Shown: piece by piece, positions 13,339-23,300 of the stretch
Layout: each line of letters begins with the position of its first letter
How positions within the stretch are numbered: the stretch's first letter is position 1
Assembly (NCBI RefSeq): GCF_001431645.1
Contig: NZ_LLXU01000095.1
Location: forward strand, 1 to 64,000
Length of the DNA: 64,000 nucleotides
DNA from: Stenotrophomonas panacihumi
GTDB lineage: Bacteria; Pseudomonadota; Gammaproteobacteria; Xanthomonadales; Xanthomonadaceae
Direction: 5' to 3'
Position numbers and translations under genes: made by a program
Notes under the pieces: model-generated
Told to the model about the DNA's origin: nothing
The model's database searches: none
Seen by the model: only the letters and a program-made list of their open reading frames with translations

Positions 13339-14474
13339 AGCCCCGGCCTGGCCGATGCGGTGGAGAAGCGATCGCAGATGTGCTGCAGCGCTTCACGGCC
13401 GCGGATCAGCGCGTCCACGCAGCGCGGGTCGAACAGGCGGCCGCGCTGGGCATACAGGTAGGCCAGCGTGGCTTCCATCGTCCAGGCCTCCTTGTACGGG
13501 CGCGGCGAGACCAGCGCATCGAACACGTCGGCGACGGCCACGATGCGCGCCTCCAGCGGGATGGCCTCGCCGACCAGGCCATCCGGGTAGCCGCTGCCGT
13601 CATAGCGCTCGTGGTGGCGCAGCGCGATCAGCGCGCCCACCTGGATGAAGCGGTTCTGGCTGCCGCTGAGCAGTTCGTAGCCGATGCGCGGGTGGCGGCG
13701 CATGATCGCCAGCTCATCCTCGTCGAGCTTGCCTTCCTTCAGCAGCACCGAGTCGGGGATGGCGATCTTGCCCATGTCGTGCAGCGGCGCGGCGGCCTCG
13801 ATGATGCGCACCTCGTCCTCGGACAGGCCGAGCTGCTCGGCGATCAGGCCGGCGACGTGCGACATGCGCTCCAGGTAGGCGCTGGTGCCGGCGTCGCGGT
13901 ACTCGATCGCGCGCGCCAGGCGCGACAGCGTCTCGCGCTCGCGCTCCTCGACCTCGTGCATGGTGGCCAGCAGCCGCTGCTCCAGCGACAGCGCCCGCTG
14001 CTTCACGTTCTCGCTTTGCTGGCGCAGCTGCAGCAGGTTGCTGCAGCGGGCACGCAGTTCGCGCGGGCGGATCGGCTTGACCAGGAAATCGATCACGCCG
14101 GCTTCCAGCGCGGCCTGGCGGATCGGCTCGTCGCCGACCACGGTGATCAGGATGATCGGGATGTCCCGATGGCTGGGCAGCCGGCGCAGGCGGCGGGCGA
14201 ACTCCAGCCCGTCCATGCCCGGCATGCGGTAGTCGAGCAGCAGCAGGTCCACATGCCCCGCCTCGCACCACGCCAATGCGGCGAGCGGGTCGCCGAAATC
14301 GTGGACCTTCAACTCCGGTGCGATGTCCTCGATCACATGCCGCAGCATGGTCCGGGCGGACGTCTGGTCATCCACGATGACAATGTTCAAGCCCGTATCC
14401 GTCCGTTCCGTCCAGCCGGCCTGGCTGACGGGCAACGATACGCCTGGACGCTGGTATCCCGCGACATCCTGCAT
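13335..14474 (-). CDS. rpfG: RpfG, receiver-HD-GYP cyclic-di-GMP phosphodiesterase
   Basis: This response regulator of the DSF system hydrolyses c-di-GMP when phosphorylated. It has 379 aa (X. campestris about 378). The receiver carries phosphoacceptor D81 (LLLLDYRMPGMDG) and K133 in LVKPIRP. A linker helix leads to the HD-GYP domain: HD pair H232-D233 (LHDMGKIAIPD) and the GYP signature in HHERYDGSGYP (287-297). The ATG at 14474 is chosen because a GGAGG site lies 7 nt upstream; the open frame extends 94 codons further without a start signal. It is first in the rpfG-rpfC operon and overlaps rpfC by 4 nt. Confidence 0.96.
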   Translation of the reverse strand: MQDVAGYQRPGVSLPVSQAGWTERTDTGLNIVIVDDQTSARTMLRHVIEDIAPELKVHDFGDPLAALAWCEAGHVDLLLLDYRMPGMDGLEFARRLRRLPSHRDIPIILITVVGDEPIRQAALEAGVIDFLVKPIRPRELRARCSNLLQLRQQSENVKQRALSLEQRLLATMHEVEERERETLSRLARAIEYRDAGTSAYLERMSHVAGLIAEQLGLSEDEVRIIEAAAPLHDMGKIAIPDSVLLKEGKLDEDELAIMRRHPRIGYELLSGSQNRFIQVGALIALRHHERYDGSGYPDGLVGEAIPLEARIVAVADVFDALVSPRPYKEAWTMEATLAYLYAQRGRLFDPRCVDALIRGREALQHICDRFSTASARPGL

Positions 14475-14625
14475 GCGCGATCCTCCTATGGTCAGAGAAC
14501 GCAAAACCGCCGTGTAACCGGCGCCCCTTGCGACGGGAAGCCGACGGCCCTGGAAGCCCATCGGCCCCTGCCAAGCATAAGCAGGAAATATGCCAGCCGC
14601 ACCTCCCCGGGTACGGCTCGCGCAG

Positions 14626-16143
14626 TCAGTTTTCCGGGCGCATGTAGGGGAACAGCAGCACGTCGCGGATCGAGGTGCTGCCGGTGAGCAGCATGACCAG
14701 CCGGTCGATGCCGATGCCCAGGCCACCGGTCGGCGCCAAGCCGTACTCCAGCGCACGGATGTAATCGGCGTCGAAATGCATGGCTTCGTCGTCCCCGCCC
14801 TCCTTCGCCTCGACCTGCGCCTTGAAGCGTGCGGCCTGGTCCTCGGGGTCGTTGAGCTCGGAGAAGCCGTTGGCCAGCTCCTTGCCGTTGATGAACAGCT
14901 CGAAGCGGTCGGTGTAGCCCGGCTCGGTGTCGCTGGCGCGGGCCAGCGGCGAGACCTCGACCGGGTGGTCGGTGATGAAGGTCGGCTGCACCAGGGTGTG
15001 CTCGACGGTGACCTCGAAGATTTCCAGCAGCAGCTTGCCCCAGCCGTAGGACGGCTTGAACTTGATCTTCAGGCGCTCGCAGTGCGCGCGCAGGGCGTCA
15101 CGGTCGGTGCAGTCGGCGGCACTGATTTCCGGGTTGTGGTGGCGCACGGCTTCATCCATGCGCCAGCGGCGGAACTTCGGCCCCAGGTCGATCTGCACGC
15201 CATCCCACTCGGCCTGCGTCGTGCCCAGCACGGACTGCGCGGCATCGCGGATGACGTTCTCGGTCAGGTCCATGATCTCGTGGTACGTGGCGTAGGCCTC
15301 GTAGAGCTCGAGCATGGTGAATTCGGGGTTGTGCCGGGTCGACACGCCCTCGTTGCGGAAATTGCGGTTGATCTCGTACACGCGCTCCAGCCCGCCCACG
15401 ACCAGGCGCTTGAGGTACAGCTCCGGCGCCACGCGCAGGTACAGCTGCAGGTCCAGCGCGTTGTGGTGGGTGGTGAACGGCTTGGCCGTGGCGCCGCCGG
15501 GGATGTAATGCATCATCGGCGTTTCCACTTCCAGGAAGCGGCGCGCGTCGAGCCAGGAGCGGATCGCGCGGATGATCTTCGAGCGCTTGATGAAGACCTC
15601 GCGCGCTTCCGGGGTCACGATCAGGTCGACGTAACGCTGGCGGTAGCGCTGCTCCACGTCCGACAGGCCGTGCCACTTGTCCGGCAGCGGGCGCAGCGAC
15701 TTGGTCAGCAGGCGCAGCGAGGTCGCCTTCACCGACAGCTCGCCGGTGCGCGTGCGGGTCAGCTGGCCTTCGACGCCGATGATGTCGCCCACGTCCCAGC
15801 CCTTGAACGCGTCATAGGCCTCGCCCAGCGTGTTGGCCTGCAGGAACAGCTGGATGCGCTCGGACTCGTCCTGGATCTGGCCGAAGCTGGCCTTGCCCAT
15901 GACCCGCTTGGCCATCAGGCGGCCGGCCAGGCGCACCACGCGCGGCTCGGCTTCCAGCGCTTCGGCGGTCCAGTGCTCGGCATCGGCGAACTCGGCCTGC
16001 AGGTCGCCGGCGTAATGGTCGCGACGGAAATCGTTCGGGTAGGCGATGCCCTTCTCGCGCAGCGCGCCGAGTTTGGCGCGACGCTCGGCGATGAGGCTGT
16101 TCTCGTCGACGGGGGTCTGCGGCGCGGGGGTCTGCTCGGTCAT
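14626..16143 (-). CDS. lysS: Lysyl-tRNA synthetase, class II
   Basis: This enzyme charges tRNA-Lys. The 505-aa protein has the N-terminal OB-fold anticodon-binding domain (residues about 60-150, with [20 protein letters not shown] strands) and the class II catalytic core: motif 2 around [18 protein letters not shown] and motif 3 [13 protein letters not shown] at the C-terminus. It lies 95 nt downstream of prfB in the same direction, the same order as prfB-lysS in E. coli and in the Xanthomonas rpf region. Confidence 0.97.
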   Translation of the reverse strand: MTEQTPAPQTPVDENSLIAERRAKLGALREKGIAYPNDFRRDHYAGDLQAEFADAEHWTAEALEAEPRVVRLAGRLMAKRVMGKASFGQIQDESERIQLFLQANTLGEAYDAFKGWDVGDIIGVEGQLTRTRTGELSVKATSLRLLTKSLRPLPDKWHGLSDVEQRYRQRYVDLIVTPEAREVFIKRSKIIRAIRSWLDARRFLEVETPMMHYIPGGATAKPFTTHHNALDLQLYLRVAPELYLKRLVVGGLERVYEINRNFRNEGVSTRHNPEFTMLELYEAYATYHEIMDLTENVIRDAAQSVLGTTQAEWDGVQIDLGPKFRRWRMDEAVRHHNPEISAADCTDRDALRAHCERLKIKFKPSYGWGKLLLEIFEVTVEHTLVQPTFITDHPVEVSPLARASDTEPGYTDRFELFINGKELANGFSELNDPEDQAARFKAQVEAKEGGDDEAMHFDADYIRALEYGLAPTGGLGIGIDRLVMLLTGSTSIRDVLLFPYMRPEN

Positions 16144-16184
16144 GGCGATGGCTTGGGGATCGTGTGGTGAGGGAGGTTAACGGG

Positions 16185-16206
16185 CCGGTGGCCGAACGGC
16201 CACCGG
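16185..16206. repeat. Perfect hairpin between prfB and lysS
   Basis: Arms 16185-16194 and 16197-16206 (CCGGTGGCCG / CGGCCACCGG) form a perfect 10-bp stem. A second GC stem (around GCGGGCGC/GCGCCCGC) follows before the prfB stop codon. There is no T-run on the lysS-reading strand, so it more likely stabilises or attenuates the prfB-lysS transcript than terminates it. Confidence 0.55.
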
Positions 16207-16238
16207 CGGGACGCGGGCGCAGGCGGCGCCCGCGCGGG

Positions 16239-17364
16239 TCAGGCGTCGATGCGTTTGGAGCCGACTTCCAGGCCGGACTTCAGGCTGGCCTCGACGAATT
16301 CGTCCAGGTCGCCGTCGAGCACCTTCTGGGTATCGCTGCGCTCGATGCCGGTACGCAGGTCCTTGATGCGGCTCTGGTCCAGCACGTAGTTGCGGATCTG
16401 GCTGCCCCAGCCGATATCGGACTTGGTCGCTTCGACCGCATCCTTCTCGGCGTTGCGCTTCTGGATCTCCAGCTCGTACAGCTTGGCGGCGAGCATCTTC
16501 ATCGCGCGGTCGCGGTTGGCGTGCTGGCTGCGTTCGGTCTGGCAGGCCACCACGATGCCGCTCGGCACGTGGGTAATGCGCACCGCCGACTCGGTCTTGT
16601 TGACGTGCTGGCCACCGGCGCCCGAGGAACGGTACACGTCGGTCTTCAGGTCGGCCGGGTTGATCTGGATGTCGATCTTGTCATCGACTTCCGGCGAGAC
16701 GAACAGCGAGGTGAAGCTGGTATGGCGGCGGTTGTCCGAGTCGAACGGCGACTTGCGCACCAGGCGGTGCACGCCGGTCTCGGTCTTCAGCCAGCCGTAG
16801 GCGAAATCGCCTTCCACGCGGAACGTGGCCGACTTGATGCCCGCCACTTCACCACCGGAGACTTCCAGCAGCTCGGTCTTCCAGCCACGCGATTCGGCCC
16901 AGCGCAGGTACATGCGCAGGAGAATTTCCGCCCAGTCCTGGGCTTCGGTACCGCCAGCACCGGCCTGGATATCGACAAAGGCGTTGGCGCTGTCCATCTG
17001 GCCGGAGAACATGCGCTGGAATTCCAGCTTCTCCACGTCGCGTGCATAGCGCTCGACGTCGGCGACGACGGCTTCGGCGGTGGACTCATCGCCTTCCATC
17101 TCGGCCAGTTCCAGCAGTTCTTCGCCGCCGGTCAAGCCTTCGGTCAGCGTGCTGATGCCGATGACGACCTTTTCCAGCGAGCTGCGCTCACGGCCCAGCG
17201 CCTGGGCGCGTTCGGCGTTATTCCAGACATCGGGGCTTTCCAGCTCCCGGTTTACTTCTTCGAGACGTTCGACCTTGCTGTCGTAGTCAAAGGTACCCCC
17301 TCAGCGCATCCAGCCGACCCTTCAGGTCGGCGATGCGCTGGCGGACGGGATTGAGTTCGATCAT
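16239..17364 (-). CDS. prfB: Peptide chain release factor 2 with programmed +1 frameshift
   Basis: RF2 recognises UGA and UAA and releases the finished peptide. The gene is split into two frames: codons 1-25 (17364-17290) end at an in-frame UGA, and translation resumes one base on at GAC (17288) down to 16239, giving 374 aa. The slippery site is the classical CUU-UGA-C, preceded by the internal Shine-Dalgarno-like AGGGGG (17296-17301). This is the known autoregulatory device: scarce RF2 lets the ribosome shift. The shifted product has the codon-recognition motif SPF ([10 protein letters not shown]) and the peptidyl-transferase motif GGQ ([12 protein letters not shown]). The start is [11 protein letters not shown] at 17364. 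Confidence 0.97.
17286..17301 (-). promoter_or_regulatory. RF2 programmed frameshift site
   Basis: Read on the minus strand: AGGGGG (internal SD-like) then UAC CUU UGA C. The ribosome pauses at the weak UGA stop and slips +1 on CUU-U. Both elements and their spacing match the prfB autoregulatory signal found in most bacteria. Confidence 0.95.
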
Positions 17365-17664
17365 GTCCGTGGTGATTCGATCAAAGGAAAACGGGATTCT
17401 AACAAATCCGCGCTTCCCGGGCCGCCCGCCGCCTGGCGGACCGCCGGCCCCGAAGGGGCGTGCGGGGTATTTCATGGGCCCGTAGCCCGGAAATGACGAC
17501 GCCTACCGGCGGAACGGGAACCGGTAGGCGCCGGGCTGCAGCCTGCTACCCCTGGCGGCGAATGCCGCGCGGGGCCAAGGCCGATGCCGGAATCCATTCT
17601 TCGCCTGCGAGACGGCATCCTCCATTGGAAATTTCCGCCGGGACGCGTCGATGGCATCCTGCCG
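17365..17664. other. 300-bp gap upstream of prfB with a 10-bp stem
   Basis: No gene is seen. It should contain the prfB promoter, close to the start codon, and the 3' end of the receiver-HTH transcript. A hairpin with perfect 10-bp arms (17500-17509 and 17521-17530, CGCCTACCGG/CCGGTAGGCG) lies downstream of the receiver-HTH gene but lacks a T-run on that strand. Confidence 0.5.
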
Positions 17665-18411
17665 TCAAAGGGCATGCACCGCGGGAAGAACCCGACGCGT
17701 GGCCGGCCGCCGCGAAGAAGGCTTCTCCTGGGATAGCGGCGACACATCGGGCGGCAGGATGCAGAAGCCGTCGCGCCGGTTGCGGATCATGGGCGACTGG
17801 AAAGGCATGTCCACTGCTTCGCGCAAGGCACGCATCCGCACGCGGACGCGTGCATCGGCCACCGGCGCCTGTTCGTCGAGCAGGCAACTGCCCAGCTCCC
17901 GGAACGACACGCGCTTGGGCGAGGCTTCCATCAACGCCTGCAGCACCGGCAGCAGCGCCTCGTCCACGACCACCACGTGCCCCTGCCGGTGGACGCTGTG
18001 GTTGTTCACGTCGAACACCAGGTCGCCCACCTGCAGGCGTGCGCGGCACTTGCCTTTGCGTCGACGCAGGATGCCCAGGCGGCCGGTGATCGCGTCCAGC
18101 GAATATGGAGGCACGAGATAGTCATCAGGCCCCAACCCATCGCCCAGCACCGGAGGGGCGGCGCCGGGTGCGCCCAGCATCAGGACGGGCAAGGGCCTGC
18201 GCATCAGGCGCCGCAGGTTGCGCAACGCATCGAAACCGCGCCGGTCGGCCAGCCTTTCGGCCATCACGATGGTGTCGAAGCGATTGTTGCTGAGCAGGTG
18301 CACCGCCAGCGATTCATCGGCGGCGAAGTCCACGCAGTGGCGCAGGCTTTCGAGATGGTTGACGAGGGGGACGGAGACGTCCCGCCGGGATTCGATGACA
18401 AGAATACGCAT
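17665..18411 (-). CDS. OmpR-type receiver/winged-helix protein with degenerate phosphorylation site
   Basis: This 248-aa protein is built like an OmpR/PhoB response regulator: an N-terminal receiver (MRILVIESRR) and a C-terminal winged helix (about 115-215, GDLVFDVNNHSVHRQG to RNRRDGFCIL). The chemistry looks lost: the phosphoacceptor position is alanine (DTIVMAERLAD, A51 instead of Asp), the acidic pair after strand 1 is E-S, the conserved Thr/Ser is Gly (VLMLGAP) and the conserved Lys is Pro (DDYLVPPY). It may therefore act without phosphorylation, like other pseudo-receivers. No kinase gene adjoins it. The start MRILVI is chosen over a codon 7 residues upstream by fit to the receiver fold. 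Target genes unknown. Confidence 0.75.
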   Translation of the reverse strand: MRILVIESRRDVSVPLVNHLESLRHCVDFAADESLAVHLLSNNRFDTIVMAERLADRRGFDALRNLRRLMRRPLPVLMLGAPGAAPPVLGDGLGPDDYLVPPYSLDAITGRLGILRRRKGKCRARLQVGDLVFDVNNHSVHRQGHVVVVDEALLPVLQALMEASPKRVSFRELGSCLLDEQAPVADARVRVRMRALREAVDMPFQSPMIRNRRDGFCILPPDVSPLSQEKPSSRRPATRRVLPAVHAL

Positions 18412-18432
18412 GGCAATGTCCAACACACACAA

Positions 18433-18519
18433 CTAGAGACGGGGCACCAGCACGCCCAACGTCAACAGGAAAAAACTGCAGGCGAGCAGACCCAAGGAGA
18501 GCGGCGTCAGCGCGCTCAC
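18433..18519 (-). CDS. Possible 28-aa membrane micro-protein coupled to aqpZ
   Basis: A GTG at 18519 overlaps the aqpZ stop codon (GTGA) and opens a 28-codon frame ending at TAG. The peptide is one hydrophobic segment ([19 protein letters not shown]) with a short N-terminus and a terminal Arg-Leu. The stop-start overlap and single-TM character suggest a translationally coupled small membrane protein, but the length is close to what chance could produce in GC-rich DNA. Confidence 0.35.
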   Translation of the reverse strand: MSALTPLSLGLLACSFFLLTLGVLVPRL

Positions 18520-19259
18520 GCCGCTTCCGCCCGCTCCGAGTTGACGTAGCGGTACACCAGTGCGCCGGCCAGCGCGCCGACGCACGGCGCCAGCCAGAAC
18601 AGCCACAGCTGGTGCATCGGCATGTACGCGGCGCTCTCGCCGACAAAAGCCGCCACGGCTGTGGAGCGCGCCGGGTTGACCGAGGTATTGGTCAGCGGGA
18701 TGGAGATCATGTGGATCAGCGCGAGCGCCGCGCCGATCGCCAAGGGGGCCGCGCCGGCCGTGGCACGCGGCCGGGTGACGGCGAGGATCACGCACAGGAA
18801 CACCGCGGTCAGCACGGCCTCGGCCAGGAATGCGACCTCCATCGGGTAGCCGCCAGGCGAGAAGTTCCCGAAGCCGTTCGTGGCGAAAGTGCCCGCGCCG
18901 CCGAACGACAGGAAATCCGGATTGGCGGTGACGATCACCCACATCAGCGCGCCCGCCAGCAGGCCGCCGACCACCTGCGCCACCACGTAGGCCGGCAGAT
19001 GCCGGCCCGGGAAGCGGCCGGCGATCCACAGCCCGAAGCTCACCGCCGGGTTGAAGTGGCCACCGGAGACCGGGCCGAAGGCGAAGGCTGCCGTGGCCAC
19101 CGCCACGCCGAACGCCAGCGACACGCCCAGATAGCCCAGCCCCAGCGGATTGGAATCACCGCCCGCCTGCGCGGCGAACACCGCGCTGCCGCAGCCACCC
19201 AGCACCAGCCAGAAAGTTCCGAGGGATTCCGCCGCGCACTTCTTGATCAAACTCTGCAT
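18516..19259 (-). CDS. aqpZ: Aquaporin Z
   Basis: This water channel of the inner membrane has 247 aa and six predicted transmembrane helices. Both pore NPA boxes are intact: GHFNPAVS in the first half and TSVNPARS in the second, the latter with the adjacent Arg of the selectivity filter. The N-terminus ([22 protein letters not shown]) is typical for AqpZ. The start MQSLIKK at 19259 is chosen from family length; the open frame runs 58 codons further without protein-like sequence. It is divergent from the response-regulator gene at 19649. Confidence 0.94.
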   Translation of the reverse strand: MQSLIKKCAAESLGTFWLVLGGCGSAVFAAQAGGDSNPLGLGYLGVSLAFGVAVATAAFAFGPVSGGHFNPAVSFGLWIAGRFPGRHLPAYVVAQVVGGLLAGALMWVIVTANPDFLSFGGAGTFATNGFGNFSPGGYPMEVAFLAEAVLTAVFLCVILAVTRPRATAGAAPLAIGAALALIHMISIPLTNTSVNPARSTAVAAFVGESAAYMPMHQLWLFWLAPCVGALAGALVYRYVNSERAEAA

Positions 19260-19648
19260 ATGACACCGTTGATTGGCCGCACTGCCCGGGATGCCGTGGC
19301 GCCGGTTGCGCTGTCGGCCCGCAATGGGTGGGGTTATTGAACGAAGCGGCCGCACGGAGCTCCATGCGACGAATCCAAGAAGGTGCGCGCACTGGATCGA
19401 CGCTGGCGGTGCGGCCAACGCGTTCGGCGGCATGAGGTATCTCGCGGGACTAGCCGCAGCAGCCCGCCGTGCCCATGCGACTATTCGTATTCACCAAGCA
19501 TTCGCACGACAGCTTTCAGCGGGCATCCCGCATCCTGCGCGGGCTCGGTCCCGCCCTCACGCGGCGTTTACGCACTCCGCCGCAATTAAGCGCTGGCCGC
19601 TTCTTTCACTGCGCCGCTCGCCCGGCCCATGTCGAACCAAGGTGCCCC
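19260..19648. other. 389-bp divergent intergenic region aqpZ / response regulator
   Basis: Frames open here are extensions of the flanking genes with poor composition. The region should carry the two divergent promoters. No confident promoter boxes, operator palindromes or small RNA could be recognised. Confidence 0.5.
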
Positions 19649-20302
19649 ATGGAAACGCAGGCCCTCAATGTTGTCGTCGCGGACGATCACCCCGTGGTAT
19701 TGGCAGGGGTTCGTGCGATTCTCAAGAACGCCTCCCAGCTGCACGTCGCCGCCGAGGCGCATTCGGTCCGGGAGACCTACGCCCGCCTGGCCGATACCGC
19801 TTGCGACGTGCTCGTGACCGATTACTCGATGCCCGACACCGGCGAGGCCGACGGCCTGTCGCTGATCGGCGAGGTGCGCCGGCGTTACCCGCTGCTGCCG
19901 ATCGTGGTACTGACCATGATGGGCAACCCGGGGATGATCCAGATCCTGCTGGCGCATGGCGTGCTGGCGGTGGTGGACAAGAGCTCCTCGATGGATGAAC
20001 TGCCGACGGCGATCCTCTCGGCGTCACGCCGGCGGCGCTTCATCAGCGCCACGTTTCGCCACAAGCTGGCGATGCTGCATACGCCCGGCGGCGATGCCTC
20101 GCCGCCGCCGCGCCTGTCACCACGCGAAACCGAGGTCGTGCGCATGCTGGCACTGGGCGCCACGCCCACCGAGGTGGCCGACCGGCTCGGCAGCGGCAGC
20201 AAGACGGTGAGCAAGCAGAAGAAGGACGCCATGCGCAAACTCGGCGTGACCACCGATGCGGCGTTGTTCGAGTACGTGCGCGCGCAGGGCTGGCTGGGCT
20301 GA
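19649..20302 (+). CDS. NarL/FixJ (LuxR-type) response regulator, EvgA/BvgA/RcsB-like
   Basis: This 217-aa regulator has a receiver domain (VVVADDHPVVLAG, phosphoacceptor D58 in VLVTDYSMPD, Lys in VVDKSSS) and a C-terminal LuxR-type helix-turn-helix (SPRETEVVRMLALGATPTE, about 145-210). The start ATG follows an AAGGTG site; a longer frame upstream is not protein-like. It lies 6 nt ahead of a large BvgS/EvgS-type hybrid kinase, so the two form a two-component pair: the kinase HPt domain should phosphorylate D58. The regulated genes are unknown. Confidence 0.9.
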   Translation: METQALNVVVADDHPVVLAGVRAILKNASQLHVAAEAHSVRETYARLADTACDVLVTDYSMPDTGEADGLSLIGEVRRRYPLLPIVVLTMMGNPGMIQILLAHGVLAVVDKSSSMDELPTAILSASRRRRFISATFRHKLAMLHTPGGDASPPPRLSPRETEVVRMLALGATPTEVADRLGSGSKTVSKQKKDAMRKLGVTTDAALFEYVRAQGWLG

Positions 20303-20308
20303 CCGCGC

Positions 20309-23300
20309 ATGTCCTGGCGGGGCCGCTTGGGGCTGCGGGCGATCGGCCTGGCGCTGTGCGCCTGCGCCAGCGGCGCGGCCTGGTGCGCGGCTGACACACG
20401 CCCGTCGGCGCCGACGGAGCGCGAGCGCGCCGAACAGGCTTGGCTGCAACGACACCCGACGCTGGTGGTCGCGACCGTCGCGCGCGGATGGGCGCCTTAC
20501 GAATTCCTGGTCGACGGCCAGCCGCAAGGGTTGTCGCCGGATTACCTGCGCGCGATCGCCAGGCGGCTCGGTGTCGCGCTGGAAACGCGGGTCTACGACG
20601 ATTGGCCCGAGTTGATCGATGCCGCCTGCCGCGGCGAGGTCGATGTGGTGATGAGCATGGCGATCACCGCGTCGCGCACGCGCTGCCTGTCCTTTACGCG
20701 TCCCTATCAAAGCGTGCGCTCGGCGCTGGTCGGCCGGCGCGATGCGGCCCCTCGCCTGCTCACCGCGCCCCCCAACCTGCGCATCGCGGTGGAGACCGGC
20801 CACTCGCTGGACGAATCACTGCCCGACATCTACCCGGACGCCCGCATCGTGCGCGTGACCGACCTGCAGGGCGCGCTGGACGCGCTCGATGCCGGACGCG
20901 CGGACGCCTACCTGGGCAATCCGTTTGTCGTGGCGCTGGCGCTGCAGCGCACGCCGCACCCTTCGCTGGGCATCCTCGGGCCGGCGCAGCTGCCGCCGAT
21001 CACGCTGCATTTCGGCACGCCGAACGACCGCGCCCCGTTGGCCAGCGCCATCGACCGCGCCCTCGCCGCCCTCCCCCAGGCCGAACGCGCCGCCATCGAC
21101 CAGCGCTGGCTGGACGCGCAGCTCGACTGGGCGGGTGAGCCGCCGCTGCTCGCAGTGCAGGAACAACAATGGCTGCGCAAGCTGCCGGTACTGCGCGTGG
21201 CCTACGACCCTGCCTGGACACCGCTGACAGTGCGCGGCGCCGATGGCGCGATGTCCGGCATCATCGGCGACTACCTGCGGCGCATGCAGGACCAGCTCGG
21301 CCTGCGCCTGCAGGCCGTGCCCGCGCGTGACTGGCGGGAGGCCCGCGCCCTGATCGCCGCCGGCAAGGCCGACATCGCGCCCGCCAGCGACGATGCCGGC
21401 TACGGACCGGCATGGCGCCTGACCCGCCCGCTGGTCAGTTTTCCCTGCGTGATCGTCACCCGCCGCGACAGCGACACGATTGCCGGCCTGGACGATCTGG
21501 CCGGGGGGCGCATCGCGGTCAGCGATCCGGATGTCGCCCAGCGCTTGTCCCGCGCGCGCCCCGATCTGATCCAGGTGGACGTGGCCAGTGACGGCGAGGG
21601 CCTGCGTCAGGTCGCCAGCCGCGCCGTCGACGCCTACGTGGGCAACCTGGCGGCCGTGGACAACCACCTGCGCGACGACGCCTTCCGCGACCTGCACGTC
21701 GCCGCGCCGGCCGGCTTCTCGGACCATATCGGCCTGGCGGTACGCGCGCCCTACGCACGCCTGGTGCCGCTGCTGGACCGCGTCACCGCCGACATGGGCG
21801 AGGATGCACGCCAGGACATCCGCAAGCGCTGGCTCAAGGTCGATTATGACTACGGCATCGCGCGCCCCGTGGTGTGGTGGAGCAGCGCGCTGGCGCTGGG
21901 CATCATCGCGTTGCTGGTGGCCGCTTACTTGCGCCTGCGTGCGGAGATCGCGCGACGGCGCGAAGCCGATGAGCGGCTGCGGGAGATATCGCGCAACCTC
22001 CCCGCCGTGGTGTTCAAGCTGCGCCGGTCGCGCGACGGCGAGTACCGCTTCACCTATGTCACCGGTAACCCGCTACCGCTGTTCGGGCTGGAGACGGCGC
22101 AGATCCTGGCGGACGCCTCGACCGTGTTCGCGCGTATCCGCGAGGAAGACCAGGCCCTGCTGCATGAGGCTTTCGAAACCTCCGCCCGAACGCTTGCACC
22201 CGTGGCGTGCGATTTCCATGCCGCGGGCGCCGAAGGGACCCGCTGGATTTCACTCAACGCGGTGCCGCGGCGAGTGGACGCCGATGCCGTGCATTGGTCG
22301 GGCTACTGGGACGACTCCACCGCCCTGCACGCGCAGAACGATGCACTCGAGCACGCCCGCGCCGAGGCCGTGGACGCGGCGGCGGCGAAGGCGCATTTCC
22401 TGGCGGTGATGAGCCACGAGATCCGCACGCCCATGGCCGGATTGGCCGGCCTGCTGGAACTGCTCGGACGCACGCCGCTGGCACCGACGCAGCGCCAGCT
22501 GCTGTCCACCAGCATCGAATCTGCCGCCTCGCTGCGGCAGATCCTCGATGACGTGCTCGACTTCTCCAAGGCCGACGCGGGCCAGATGCAGCTGGAGACG
22601 ATCGACCTGGACCTGCGCGCGATTGCCAGCGCGGTCGTCGAGGTGACCTTGCCGCAGGCGCGCGCGAAGGGGCTCGCGCTGCAGCTCTCGATCGACCCCG
22701 CGCTGGCCGTCCTGCATGCGGGCGACCCTTATCGGCTCCGCCAGGTCCTGCTCAACCTGCTCGGCAACGCGGTGAAGTTCACCGCGACGGGGCACGTGAC
22801 CTTGGATCTGTCGGCCGAAGGCGGCACGCCGACCGACGAAGGCGAGCCGCAGCAGGTCCGCATCGAGATCCACGACACCGGCGTGGGCATCGCAGCGGCG
22901 CAACAGGCGTTGCTGTTCCGCCCGTTCGTCCAGGCCGATGCCACCATGACGCGCCGCCATGGCGGCACCGGGCTGGGGCTGTCGATCAGCCGGCAGCTGG
23001 TGGACCTGATGGGTGGCGAGCTGCAACTGGACAGCGCACCCGGCGCGGGCACGCGGCTGGCGATCTCCCTGCCACTGCCGGTGCGGCGGGCTTCCGGCCA
23101 TGACCCGGAACTGGCGGGGCTGCGCGTGCGCGTGGACGTCGCCGAGCCGGCGACTCGCGCGGCAGTGGAGCGCCTGCTGCGCGGATGGGGCGTGGCGTCG
23201 GTGCACGCCGACGCCGATGCCGACGCATGGCTCGTAGACGCGCCGGCCCCGTTCGCCCATGACGATCGCAGCATCGTCCTGCAACCGCACGCCGATGAGC

